Shown piece by piece: positions 37,393 through 49,300 of a stretch of DNA of 64,000 nt (the first letter of the stretch is position 1; each line of letters opens with the position of its first letter). The notes below the pieces were generated by a model that saw only the letters and a list, made by a program, of their open reading frames with translations, searched no databases and was not told where the DNA came from. Location: contig NC_088797.1 of the NCBI RefSeq assembly GCF_011386835.1, forward strand, positions 93,320,264 through 93,384,263, written 5' to 3'. Source of the stretch: Chrysemys picta bellii. Its lineage: Eukaryota; Chordata; Testudines; Emydidae. The position numbers and the translations under genes were made by a program.

Positions 37393-40138
37393 TAATGGTA
37401 CCTGCCTCCAGATCTTGAGTGGGACATTAGCTGTTATGGCAACTGTATCATAGAAATCCATGATTTGATGGCTCAATTGGTTGTGTATGAGCACCAGCAA
37501 GATCAAAATTAGCTTGGTTGGACTGGGCAAGAACTGTGATGTGAGTACTATTTCCCTAGCCTGCATTGTGTTTGAGAAATTATTTGGGTAGCCTGGAATC
37601 TGGGCATAACTTCTGACCAGTGGTTGATGCAAGGCCATCTGATGTCAGGCATGACTAGGGCTCAGGTAAATTTTTTATACTTTGAAAATCAAACATTGTT
37701 GCTAGCTAGTGGAATCTGACTTAAAGTCTTTTAGCTAACATTAGAGTTTGTTTTGCAGCTTTCTTTTCTGTGCTATACTAGTAAAATCTGCTTATTTACC
37801 ATAAATGGAAATCAACCCAGATGAAGTTGAAACCAGTCACTTATGAGGCACCTCAGACAGGAGCGGAAGTCAGACAAAGCTTATCAGAAGTGATTAAGAG
37901 TTTAAGATCTGGTTGAGAGAAAAAGGGAATTATGATTCCCATCGCCAAACCGCACCTGAAACGTGGTTATGGGAAGATCCCTGACTTGGGTAGGAAGTGG
38001 GCCGGAGATTGTTATGGCAATGCCTAGATAAGTTTTACTATTTCCCTGAACAGTTAGCAACTATACAATAACTTTCAATGTACACAATATGTATAGGATA
38101 TCCCAGTCCCATAAGGTGGTGCATATTTTCAACAGGAGTTGAGGGTCCTCAGAGTTTCAGAAGATGAAGCCTTTAGCAGTCCAGAGGTGTGTGGGTGTTT
38201 TCTAACAATACCACTTGTTGCCTTGTGAAAAGAAAATGGAATAGTAAAACCACAAGAAGTGCCAGGAGTACTCAAGAGCAGTATCTGATTTTTTTAAATT
38301 GTATTCCTTTAAGTGGTCATTGATTAGCTGTTGACTTTTGAAGCTAGAGAATATTACACACAAAAATTAGGTTCTTCATTTTTAGAATAAAATCATCAGT
38401 GCGTCTCATTTATTTCTCCTTTTCAACTTTGTAAATCAAAAAACTTCTATTCTTGTTACAGGTCTGACCCACCTATTGGTAAGTAAGGACAGGAATTTAA
38501 AGAGACTTTGAAAGCTGGACTTCTTGCATTACAAATTATATTTCATATCTGTTATGGAGATGTCCACAGAAGTAACATTTCTGATGCGTTCTAAGAGGAT
38601 TTTGCCATTGACTTCAGTAGAAACAGGATCAGGGCTTAAAGCAGTATAACAAAGTTGTGAAGTCAGGTCATGCATGGGTCATATTGGCAACTAATGAGTA
38701 GCCTTTGGGCCTCAGCTTTGAAATATATAACACATTTCCCTGTAGTTTTCACAAAAATATTTCATAACAAGTTAATTGCAATTCAGATAACTATTTTTAA
38801 AAAATCAAAGCAATAAATATATACCAGCTTCTGTAACAATAATATGTGCCTATAAAACAAGCAATCATTAGGCTTTAGTTGATTTAAAAGAAGACATTCT
38901 CTCTGTAATTAGAGGTGGAAAAAATCTATTATATTGTCTAGTCCATCACCCACCCAGTGCACATTAGTGGTAATTAAGACATTACGAGGAATGAAAGACA
39001 AAAATGCAGGGAACCAGAATAGATATCCCAAGTGGCCAAACCCTATGTGATAAATAGTTCAAGTGTACAGCATTACAGGGACTATCATCATTAAGTTTTA
39101 TGGTAGATAATGAAAACTGTAAATAAATCTAACAACAGACCAAGAGCTACAAAACAATAAGATCTGAAAACAAAACTAACTGTACTGAATGTCAGTGAAG
39201 ATTTTAGAGCCAGGTAGTTTTTATGCTTTTTATCAACACCTTAAAGAAGAGGAGTCCATTTACTTATACAATGAACACATAACAAAAACTGATCATGAGT
39301 TCTTTAGACCTCAGTTCAGTACAATTATGTGACCCAATTTCTACTCAAAAATCCTCCAGGCGAAAATCTGCCTTTCATTCAATTATTCCAATAGGAATGT
39401 TACGCATGCATTTGATAGCACAATTTGGCCGCTAAACTTAAGAGACACCTCAGAGTGATACAGTCTTCTGTACATTATGTAATTTCCTTTAGCTTCACAG
39501 TTAGAGAGTTAAGTAAAACTGAACACAGCTCATTAATGTAACAATGTTCTGAAGTAGCTATCACTGATTCCACTTTAAATCACAAGTGCAATTTTAAACA
39601 CATTATAATTAAAGCCCACCCTCTAAAATCTTTACAGATCAACTCAACATGACAGGAAAAAGGGGGAGCAGAAATTATAAATACAAAATGGTCAAACTAA
39701 AGTGAGTGAAGAGAAATGCCACTTTTGGAATAAAAAAATATTGCTTTTAGTCAAATAGCTATATACACATATATGTAGCTATAGTGACTACATTTTGCAT
39801 GACATTAAGTTTCTCACTGAAGGACACACCCTAGCAAAGGTCGAGTTACAGGACTGAGGCCCAAATTAGTATGTAAGGTCACATCATGCATTTGACTTAA
39901 TGCACTAAGAGATATCCCCTTGATTTCAGATCAAGCACATTCACTTGTCTTTGCATCTCCAAGCTCTCATTCTATAATGGTGGGACCCTTAGATAGCAGG
40001 TTGTGTCCAAGTACAGATATTTATCAAGCAGCAGCTCAAGGAAGAGATGTCAGCTATAACCATTCACATCTCAAGTGCCTTTAAAAAAAATTGAGAACTA
40101 GCTTAGAAGAAATACAATACTTCATAGTCCTTCACTGT
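37393..40138. other. Non-coding stretch
   Basis: No gene or bounded repeat recognised. Confidence 0.4.
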
Positions 40139-40146
40139 AAAGTGTG

Positions 40147-40958
40147 TAGGGTTACCATATTTAGCAAATAAAAAAAGAGGACCCTCCACGGGCCCTGGCC
40201 CCGCCCATTTCCCCACCCCCAGCCCCGCCCCCTCCTCCCTCCCACTCCCCGTCATGCGAAAAGGGCTGCCCGAGCGCAACCGGCTTCACGGTTTGCCGGG
40301 CAGCCCGCAGACCCTGCGCCCCCGGCCGGCGCTTCCCCAGCACAGCTGGAGCCCGGGAGGGGAAGCGCCCAGCCGGGGGCACAGGGTCTGGAGGCTGCCC
40401 GGCAAACCATGAAGCCGGTTGCGCTCGGGCTTCGGGCAGCCCCCATGCCTCCGGACCCTGCGCCCCCGGCTGGGCACTTCCCCTCCTGGGCTCCGGCGGC
40501 GCAGGGTCCGGAGGCATGGGGGCTGCCCGAAGCCCGTAGCGCTCGGCTCTTAAACAGAGCCAAAGAGTCAGGGGAGGAGCAGAGCCGCCGCGGCCGGAGG
40601 CTCTGCTCCTCCCCTGACTCTTCGGCTCTGTTTAAGAGCCGAGCTGCCTGAGCGCTACCGGCTTCGGGCAGCCCCCATGCCTCCGGACCCTGTGCCACCA
40701 GAGCCCGGGAGGGGAAGTGCCCGGCCAGCGGCTGGGGTCCGGAGGCAAGGGGGCTGCCTGAAGCCCATAGCGCTCGGGCAGCTCGGCTCTTAAACAGAGC
40801 CGAAGAGTCCGGGGAGGAGCAGAGCCGCCGCGGGAGGGGAAGTGCCCGGCTGGCATTTTCCCGGACATGTTCGGCTTTTTGACAATTCCCCCCGGACGGG
40901 GGTTTGATTGCCGAAAAGCCGGACATGTCTGGGAAAAAACAGACGTATGGTAACCCTA
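40147..40958. mobile_element. GC-rich palindromic hAT-type element, 812 bp
   Basis: Flanked by the perfect 8-bp direct repeat AAAGTGTG (40139-40146 and 40959-40966). Its terminal inverted repeats are TAGGGTTACCATA at the left and TATGGTAACCCTA at the right. The interior is a GC- and CpG-rich island in otherwise AT-rich DNA. It is built from large inverted repeats: one centred near 40340, and one near 40592 with arms reaching about 40499 and 40694. The core arms 40542-40584 and 40601-40643 match at 42 of 43 positions. Several long open frames on both strands are by-products of the GC content and symmetry. No transposase is encoded, so it is non-autonomous. Confidence 0.85.
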
Positions 40959-40966
40959 AAAGTGTG

Positions 40967-43244
40967 ACACGTAAGGCTCATATTATTAAAGTAACAAACT
41001 AGAGAGAACACATGCCACTGCACAGTGACTGGGACAACTGCAAAGCACCAAGGCACTAATTCAGTCCTAGCATTACTGAATTTTTAATTCTCCCCTGCTG
41101 CACTCTCTGAGGTCTACTTTAGCCCCAGGCATCAGCAAGTGGCCTAGCAGCATGCTAGCCACTTCCTAGTTCAAAAATGTGGTCTTTCTCAATGAACCCC
41201 AAAACAATACACACTATAGCAAGTGCAAATCAAATAACTTTGGCCTTAGAGAGAAAATTAATGGATAAAGGTTTATTTTTATGTATATAGCACAATTTCT
41301 TCTGGGTTATTTGTTTTTAGCCCTACAAAAAGCCCTCCTTTTTCTCTATCCCACTCCCTCTGGGGTAGTTTGGTGCATAAGACGTGTGTAATAAAATGCT
41401 TCATACACAAACAATTCTGGTGTGCTGAGGAGAAGTACAGTAGAATTTTATGGGGCACTCCAAAAATGGCATATTTGTAGCTTTCATACAATTGTGCCTT
41501 TGACAATGTTTTGAGATTACATATTCTTAATTAAAATTAATTTACAAGGTGGTTTTTGCTTTTTGTTTTCTTCCTTCTTTCTATTGCAGGCAATATTCTT
41601 TTCTTCTCCCTTTTTAATGCCTGTCTTTCCCCAGCCTGATTTCTCCTTTTCATTTCCTTCCTCCATATTCTTTCATTCTGTCCCTCCCTACCCCCTATGC
41701 TCATCGCTCACATGGCCACTCAGGTGTAGTCACTGCACTCAGTCATTCTAATTTCTCATTCTAACACACTTAAACAGGTTACCCAGTTTCACTCATTCTG
41801 GTGCTTCCTATCAGACAAATTTACTCACTTTAAAGCAGCAGCAGGTTGGTTGGTCTCTACTGCTCTTTCTGGTGTTTCTATTATACGTTACATTGATGAC
41901 AGCAGCAACTTGCAGCAGAATACGGGACTTGTAAGAAAGAGCAAGGGTTAGAGCAATGTGGCCCCCAAAATACCATACACAGTTTTTTTAAGACTAAAAT
42001 TTGTCATTTATTCACCCTACCCCTTGCTTTCCTGAAAAGTGGGGTTAAAGCAATGATTTCAGCCCTGCCTTAAAAAAATATTAAGGAGTAAACAGATGAA
42101 GTGCTATACAAAAGGTAGCCACTGTGTGACATTTTAGTGTTTATCTGATAGATTGAAAGTAATACTGGAAATTATTTTAAGTGTGCAGGGTTGGGATATT
42201 TTACACTCCATGTGCTGTATTAGCTTTGCACTAAACAATCCTGTTTAGTTGTCTTTTTGGACTTTGGTTCTGCATATATGTACTTAGATACTTTGTTTTC
42301 CAAAGCTGTCACAAGGACCCTGATCCTACAAACACGTCAACAAATGCTCAACTTTAAGTATGTGATTTAGTGTCATTTAGTTGAATGGGATTATTCACAT
42401 ACATAAATCTAAGTGATTGCAGGATCAACACCTACGTTTGTCAGAATGCACCATGGCACACAATAGTTTTGGGCTCTGCACTATTCAGTATTGGACAACT
42501 ACATTTTTGCAAGTCCTAACACTCAGCATTTCCAGACCCTCTTTGCATGTTCAAATACTATCAATATATACAAATCCAAACTTTTGGGCACATTTAAGCT
42601 TTGTCATTAAAAATTGTTCAGCCTGGAATTGTTACCTGAAATTTGGGGTGCACAAATTTATAGATCAGTGAAGCCACTTTTAAAAGTTGGCCCTTTACCA
42701 GTATGTGACCCAATTCAAAGTGGTTAAAAACTAAGCTTTACAGATATTTCAACCAAAATAACCCTTGCTAAATTGTAAAATAGTTCTTAAAATTTGAGAT
42801 GGCCCAGAGCTAAAATGCTGAACCCAAACATCCCTGCACTCTAAGCTTGTTCAAAATCTTAACTGGGGTACAGATCTGAAGTCCTCAGATGGTCCAGATC
42901 CCATAAACTGCTCTGCATGAGCTCTGTGCAGAGGCTCATTGGCTTTGATACGGCTTAATGTTGATGTGACAGTCCACCAATCCAAAGCAACTTAGCGTGT
43001 TGGGGCCCAAAATGCCTCTCAGTGATGGGTTGTTCAAAAGCTAGAGCTGGATCTAAAGTCTTGTCCCTTCTCTGCATAAATGTAAAGGGGGAGGTCACTT
43101 TCCTTTTTGTCCTGTTGTTTTTCTGACAAAGTTATCTCAACTTACATATTTAGGGAGAATGAGTCATGTAACTATCCTCAGTAAAATGGACTTTCTCCTC
43201 CTAGAAAAATTAATTCACTTAATTTATCTTAAATTTGATTGCAG
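40967..43244. other. Sequence upstream of first coding exon of A1CF
   Basis: AT-rich. It ends in a usable splice acceptor (ATTTGATTGCAG, 43233-43244), so at least its right part is intronic and one or more non-coding 5' exons must lie to the left. I cannot locate them or a promoter. Confidence 0.5.
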
Positions 43245-43388
43245 CGAGCACCCCTAATTAACCTGATTTTTTGCTGATAATCACTCACAATGGAATCAAA
43301 TCAAAAATCGGGGGATGGATTGACCGGCACACAGAAAGAAGCTGCTCTCCGTGCATTAATTCAGCGCACAGGATATAGTTTGATACAG
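43245..43388 (+). CDS. A1CF coding exon 1 (5' UTR 43245-43289, CDS from 43290)
   Basis: The acceptor ATTTGATTGCAG ends at 43244 and the donor GTAAGAATG begins at 43389. The ATG at 43290 is the first in the exon and gives the conserved start MESN. The exon encodes residues 1-33 (ending SLIQ) and ends between codons (phase 0). The 45 untranslated bases before the ATG, together with an acceptor, show that transcription starts in an earlier non-coding exon. Confidence 0.93.
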
Positions 43389-46300
43389 GTAAGAATGTGT
43401 GATCACGTGCTTGAGTGCTATTTTTTGCATAGTATCTAATTTTAGCTTTAATTAAGTAATTGTGTCAAGGGCTTGAGTGGTAAATATTTAACAAGGAAAC
43501 TTTCCTTCTTTGTTGGTTCTCTTCCCTTCTCTCTGTTGTGTATGTCTGAAAGATGCTTTATTTTAATAAGTAGGACTGAATTCTTCCATTAATTTTTTTG
43601 TTACACTGTAGCCAGTCATGATAAGCCAACCAAAAACCTAGAGCTGAATGTCTCTGAATCTCAGGGAAGTTTTGGATTGCAATCTGAACTTCACAGCTGC
43701 ACTTTATCTTTATAAGATATCTTAGATAAAGTGCAGCTGTGAAGTTCAGATTGCAATCCAAAACTTCCCTGAGATTCAGAGACATTCAGAGACATTATCG
43801 CAATGTCCACGCTGTGGGGACTATAGTGGCATAGCCAAGGTGTTGTAGCTATACTGGCTTAACCCTGTGGCCCACAGCAATTGAAGAGGTTTTTCCATCA
43901 TCATAGCAACACCCTTTCCGAAGCAATGATAGTGAGGTCAACAGAAGCAGGCTTCCATCAGCCTAGTTACATTTACACCAGGGGTTAGCTACAGCACTCG
44001 GAACCAAGAGCCCTGTAGCTATGTCAACCTGACTCAGAAACCCTTTGTACTTTAAAAGTGTTTAGATCCAGGTCTGAATTTGACATCCTGGGACCATTTT
44101 TAGTCTCTAAATATTAAGTATTTCATTTCTCTGACATAGGAGAGAGATTATTTATCAGCCTTAATAATCAGATGTTTGTTTAAAGTCTGTTTGAGAAGGT
44201 CTCAAAATTGGAGACATCTTTGTTTATTTTTACAAAATTTGTAGCAGGCAGGGGAGCCCTTCAAAAGGCAAATTATCCATCTGTATATTGAATTTTGGAC
44301 TCTTCCTCAAAACAAATGTGACCTCAACATATTTCATTTTTAAATGTAATAGAAAATTAGCAATACTATGAAATAATCTGGTAAATTCTAAGGGAATATA
44401 ATTGCAAATGGTAATGAGAGTGAATTTTATGGAGTTTACTAAGGCTCAGATCCTGTCAGTTGTTAGGGCCAGAAGTATGGTAGGCAGCACAGCAGCCCAA
44501 AGAGGCAGTTTTGGTCTAAAAGGAACCTGGAGCTACCAAAACTACAGGGCAGACAATTAAAATAACAAAAGAACAGTGTGTTTATGTAGCATATAAAGCT
44601 GTGTTCACACACTATAGATAAGCATTTGGGTTTGCTGCATTTTAACATTGTTATCTACTATACTTTACACAGAGTGAGATAAAAATAACATACATCTGCT
44701 GTATTTATATTCTGCATTAGATTTTTTATCCCAGTCTTCTTTTCTCTTTCTTACCTTCATCTGTATTTTTCAATATTTGATTTACCTCCATTTTCAGTTA
44801 CTTCATCTCTTCTTCTTCTGACACTTTTCTCTTTGCTTCCCAGGTTCTTTGTCCCTTTGTCCCATCCTGCCATTTTCAGAGTTTATCCTATTTCTCCTTT
44901 CACCTGTTCCTTTCCTCACATTCTCTGGGGTTTTATTTCAAACTCATCACCACAGTATCCACGTAGCTGCTCTCTTAGCTTGCCTCTTATCCCACCCTCA
45001 CTCTCCCCACTGCTCACTCACTCAACTGCAAAAAGGGAAGGGGACTTAGGAAAACAGTTCTTCCTCCTTCCACCTACTCTGTGGAGAGCTGAGAATTGGG
45101 TTGGAGTACTTTTTCCTTCTTTCAACCCATGAGATGAAGACCTTGCTGACTGAAATAGGTTTTTTCCCCTCTGCTGAGTCATCCCATTGACTTACAAATA
45201 CATTAACACAATGACCTAATTAAAAGAAAAGGCTTTGTTTTTCCAGTACTTTGTTTTGCAGTGGCATGGTAAATCTTCTCAAGCCTTTCTCATCTGAATC
45301 TACTTTGGGGTCAGGGTTTTTTTCAAATTCCTTTTACTTAGCCTCTCTTGAATAGATCCTGCAGGATCCATAGGCATGCACTACATAATAATCACAATTA
45401 AGAATGTGACAAAACTGAACAGATTTATCACACCTTGGCTATACAAAATGAATCAATAGAAGTTCATACATCACTCAGCAGAATTACATCTTCAGGGACA
45501 GAAATGGTGTTTAACATTGCCAGCTTCAATGTTTTAAACTTTGATAGTGCAGGAATTCACTCCTGAATGAAAGTACTGTTATGACTTTCCCATTATGCTG
45601 AAAATGTTTACAGTAAGACTGATAATGGATAATTTACTACTACATCTGTCCAAGTGATAATCCATAGACAATAGGCTGGAAGAGACTTCTTGGTCCCTTG
45701 TCACTTATATTCCTAATTAGTTTTCCTTCAGGATCCTAATCAGTTTCACTATGCTGTGCTCTCTCACTATGTAAGGAGCTTGAAACAGTTTCTGTCTTTA
45801 TTAAATAGTTTAGGGTTAGAATGACTTCAGAGGGCAAATGACTAGAGAATTAGGGCTGTCTACACAGCAAGCCAGGGTGTGAATCTACTGTGCACCAGCT
45901 TGTCATGCAGTAACTCATTGTGTGGACACTGCTGTAGCTTAGTATAAGTCCCACCCTCTCCTCTTCCAAATACCTCCTAGAAACATAATTCTTCCAAGAG
46001 CAGATATGTAAGCTTGCTTCTTTGTTCTGTACAGTAGGAAGCTCACCAACTACCAAAATCCAGTATAAATGTAATAATTAATAAATGTTTCTGAGCAGGA
46101 GGCAGATTGTTGAAAACATGTACTTTTGTTGAATGTGTTACTAGGTTAGAACCAAAACTAACATATGTTCTGCTGGGTGCACCTGTCATATCAGATTTAG
46201 AAAAGCTGTTGGACATTGACTTTTTAAGCCAACTCAAACATTTGAAAAAATGTTGCCCCAAATTACTGAAGTCAAAACACTCATCTCTCCGGTACTCTAA

Positions 46301-49300
46301 CGTATGTTGTTTGTGACCCTCAGAGAAACTCTCTACAAACTGGTCATCTCTCAAATACATCAGGAAACTGCCATTAGCCACTGTAGAAGGCACATGGGAG
46401 CAAATCTTGTTCTTATTGAAGTTGATGGGAGATTTTTTTTATTAACTTCACTAGAGCTGGATTATGACACCTGGTTGCTTTCTGAAGCTCATAAAACACT
46501 AGTAAATTATAAACTTTGACTCTGTAAAGGGAGATTGATGCTAGGCAGGCAATGTTTTAGCCTATGGTAGTCTGGCATCCTTGTACAAAACATCATGTTA
46601 TATTAAACACTATAGCATCAGAAAGGTAGTATTTGACTAGGGTCTATCCACATAGTTCAACTTTAAGTAAACAAAGATAGGTAACATTATGGCAAATATT
46701 GAGTGACTTCATTGGGCATTGGATCACGTCTTAATGAGGGAGAGTTGCACAAAGACATTGTTTCAGATGGCAAGAGCTGAAAAGAAGGATGTTACTGAAT
46801 CAGGATTTTATGAAGGGACAGGGAGGATGCCAGTGTTAGATGAGCAGAGAGGCCAAGTGGCGGGGGGGAGGGAGGGAAATAGAAAGAAAGGCACTGTTAT
46901 GCAGATAAGTCCATGGAGAGTTATAGAAACAAATAAGGCAATTTTGAGAGATTTCTGTTGATTCCATATATTTTAAAATACATTTCCTTTCTTTGATGTA
47001 GGAAAATGGACAAAGAAAGTACGGAGGTCCACCGCCTGGCTGGGATGCCCCGCCACCAGAGAGGGGCTGTGAGATTTTCATTGGGAAATTACCCCGAGAC
47101 CTTTTTGAAGATGAACTTATCCCATTATGTGAAAAAGTAATGTTTTACATTGAAGAGAATTTCCTCCTCTTGTACCATACACATGTTCCTGATAAAACTG
47201 TGTTCAGAAAGAAGGCTGCATTTTCAAAGGCCTGGAACATGAAATAACAAATGGAAAATTGAAATGCATATAATTCTAATACACAAACATTAGCAACTAT
47301 TATTGTGTGTGTGTATACATTGCTAGGTGTATAACCCATCGTACTTCTGTGTTTGGTGAGGCTACTTGTATAGTTTGCTCCTGTTACCTAAATCTGTTCT
47401 GAGTCTCACTTTCTATTACAGGGCTAAGCTGTATGCTTATACTTGTCTGGAGCTACGGAAATGTGGGGGTATAGAGCAGAAGCGCTGAGCAGAGGTGCTC
47501 TGACGCATGCTATCTGCACAGGGCTGATACAAGCAGAATGCCTCCGGGAGCACTGGGCAGAGAAAGCGTGCTATAGCATTCCTTCCACCTGATTTTGGGA
47601 GGAGCAGCATGCTCCTTCAATGACTCCTTCCAGATCCTAGCAGGTGTGTAGGGCCCTTAATGTGCCCCATCCTGTCTAACGACCCCAACTGGACCATGAA
47701 ACACTACAGGTTATACCCAGCCTTCACTGATATCTACATGCAGCCACTGTAATTGTATGTGTGATAGTCACTCACAAATTTTTTCATGCACAAGAAGGGA
47801 GCAGTTTAAAAGCATGAAAGTAGTACCAGCCACACAATCATTTGATTAACCGAAGTCACCACATAATTACATTATTGTAACACTTCTGCTCCCCCCCGCC
47901 ATTTTTTTTATCTCTACTCTTTGTTGCATGAGTTCCAAAATTAGATTGTATACTCCCTGAAGCAGGGACAACATCGGTGAAATCCTGGCTCCAGTGAAGT
48001 CAGTGGTAAAATTTGCATTGACTTCAGTGGGGTCAGGATTTCACTCCATGTTTTATTTTTTGTAAAGTGCTTAACACACCTTAGGTACTTGATAGTAATT
48101 GTTATATCGGGGCATGCACATACCGTGCCCTCCCTATCACTAATGGTAATCACATTCCCAAATATGGAAGCTCCCAAAAGTTTGCCCTCATTCTCCTGCA
48201 ACACTGCTGTCTTCACTGGAAAGAGAAAAATCCCACCAACGGTGGCACAGAAGAAAGTTTGGTCAAGTGAGGTGCACATATTGATTTTGAGAACAGGCTG
48301 ATGCTGTGTGACTTTGGAGCCTCCAGTCCTTTTCTTTCATAGCACAGACTGAAATTAAATATTTAAAAACAAAGAACAAATCACTGCAAGAAATCATTAC
48401 AGTGACAACTGCACAGTAAGGTTCCTGAGGCACACATTGGAACTCTGGTACTGTGTTATCAGATGGTGTGAATGGAGGTCATTTACCTTGCTAAAGAGAG
48501 CTGAAGTGCTAACTCAGCCCTAACTGTCACTTAAACATATGTTGCCTTTATTTATTCTGACTTCATTCATGGGTCAGAAAACAGTTCTCAAGTAAAATAG
48601 GTTCTGGCTGATGGTCACATTGATGGAGATGTTCAAACAACTCTGAGGTGATATGCACACAAGACACAGTCAGGAAAATAACCAGCTTTGTGTAAATAGC
48701 TTCTGTGCTGTTGGTGAAAGTTTCCTTTCAGAATGGGTTATTGATTTTTCTTTTCATTTACAGATTGGTAAAATCTATGAAATGAGAATGATGATGGACT
48801 TCAATGGAAACAATAGGGGATATGCCTTTGTAACATTCTCTAATAAACAGGAGGCTAAGAATGCAATCAAGCAACTTAATAACTATGAAATTAGGTAAGC
48901 ATGAATGGTATATTCATATAAAGTTGAAATCAAATGATGCATTACTCTGTTTTATTATACACTGTGTATTTTTCCTGAGACTTGCAAAAGGATTATGTAG
49001 TTATCTAAACTTTAAAATCACACCATCCATTGTTCCCTTGTACAATCAGTCAGTTTCCCATTGATGAAAATACACTTATAATTAGTTAATTGGAAATTTC
49101 CTGCTGAAGTGTTTAAAAATGGTTCAGATCTATAGAAATGTCTTTAGATCATTTCAAAACATTTTTTATTTTGTTTTTAAAAATTATAGATATCATAGTC
49201 AGAAGGAACCTCGGGAGGTCATCTAGTCCAACCCTCTGCTCAAAGCAGGACCAAGCCACAGATCCCTAAATAGCCCCGTCAAGAATTGAACTCACAACCT

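Larger units (their letters stand above)
43389..47001 (+). other. A1CF intron 1
   Basis: A 3.6-kb intron. It contains the perfect inverted repeat at 43646-43787, a diverged MITE at 43795-44035 and a fragment of a related MITE at 45850-45960. The rest shows nothing recognisable; a minus-strand frame of 116 codons near 46043-46393 has no known domain. Confidence 0.85.

Noticed and set aside
40252..40926. 224-codon minus-strand open frame and several overlapping frames on both strands
   Set aside because: They lie wholly within the GC-rich palindromic element. Stop codons are rare in such composition, the predicted protein is Ala/Gly/Pro/Arg-rich and self-repeating, and the opposite strand is equally open.
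1..43244. Second protein gene such as the neighbouring PRKG1 expected from mammalian synteny
   Set aside because: I looked for cyclic-nucleotide-binding or kinase exon motifs on both strands and saw none. The neighbour, if conserved, lies outside the window.
46043..46393. 116-codon minus-strand frame in intron 1
   Set aside because: No domain recognised and overlapped by plus-strand frames of similar length. Considered random.
48653..48763. Upstream ATG in frame with A1CF exon 3
   Set aside because: The sequence ends in a good splice acceptor at 48763, and conserved A1CF sequence starts exactly after it. The upstream codons are intronic.
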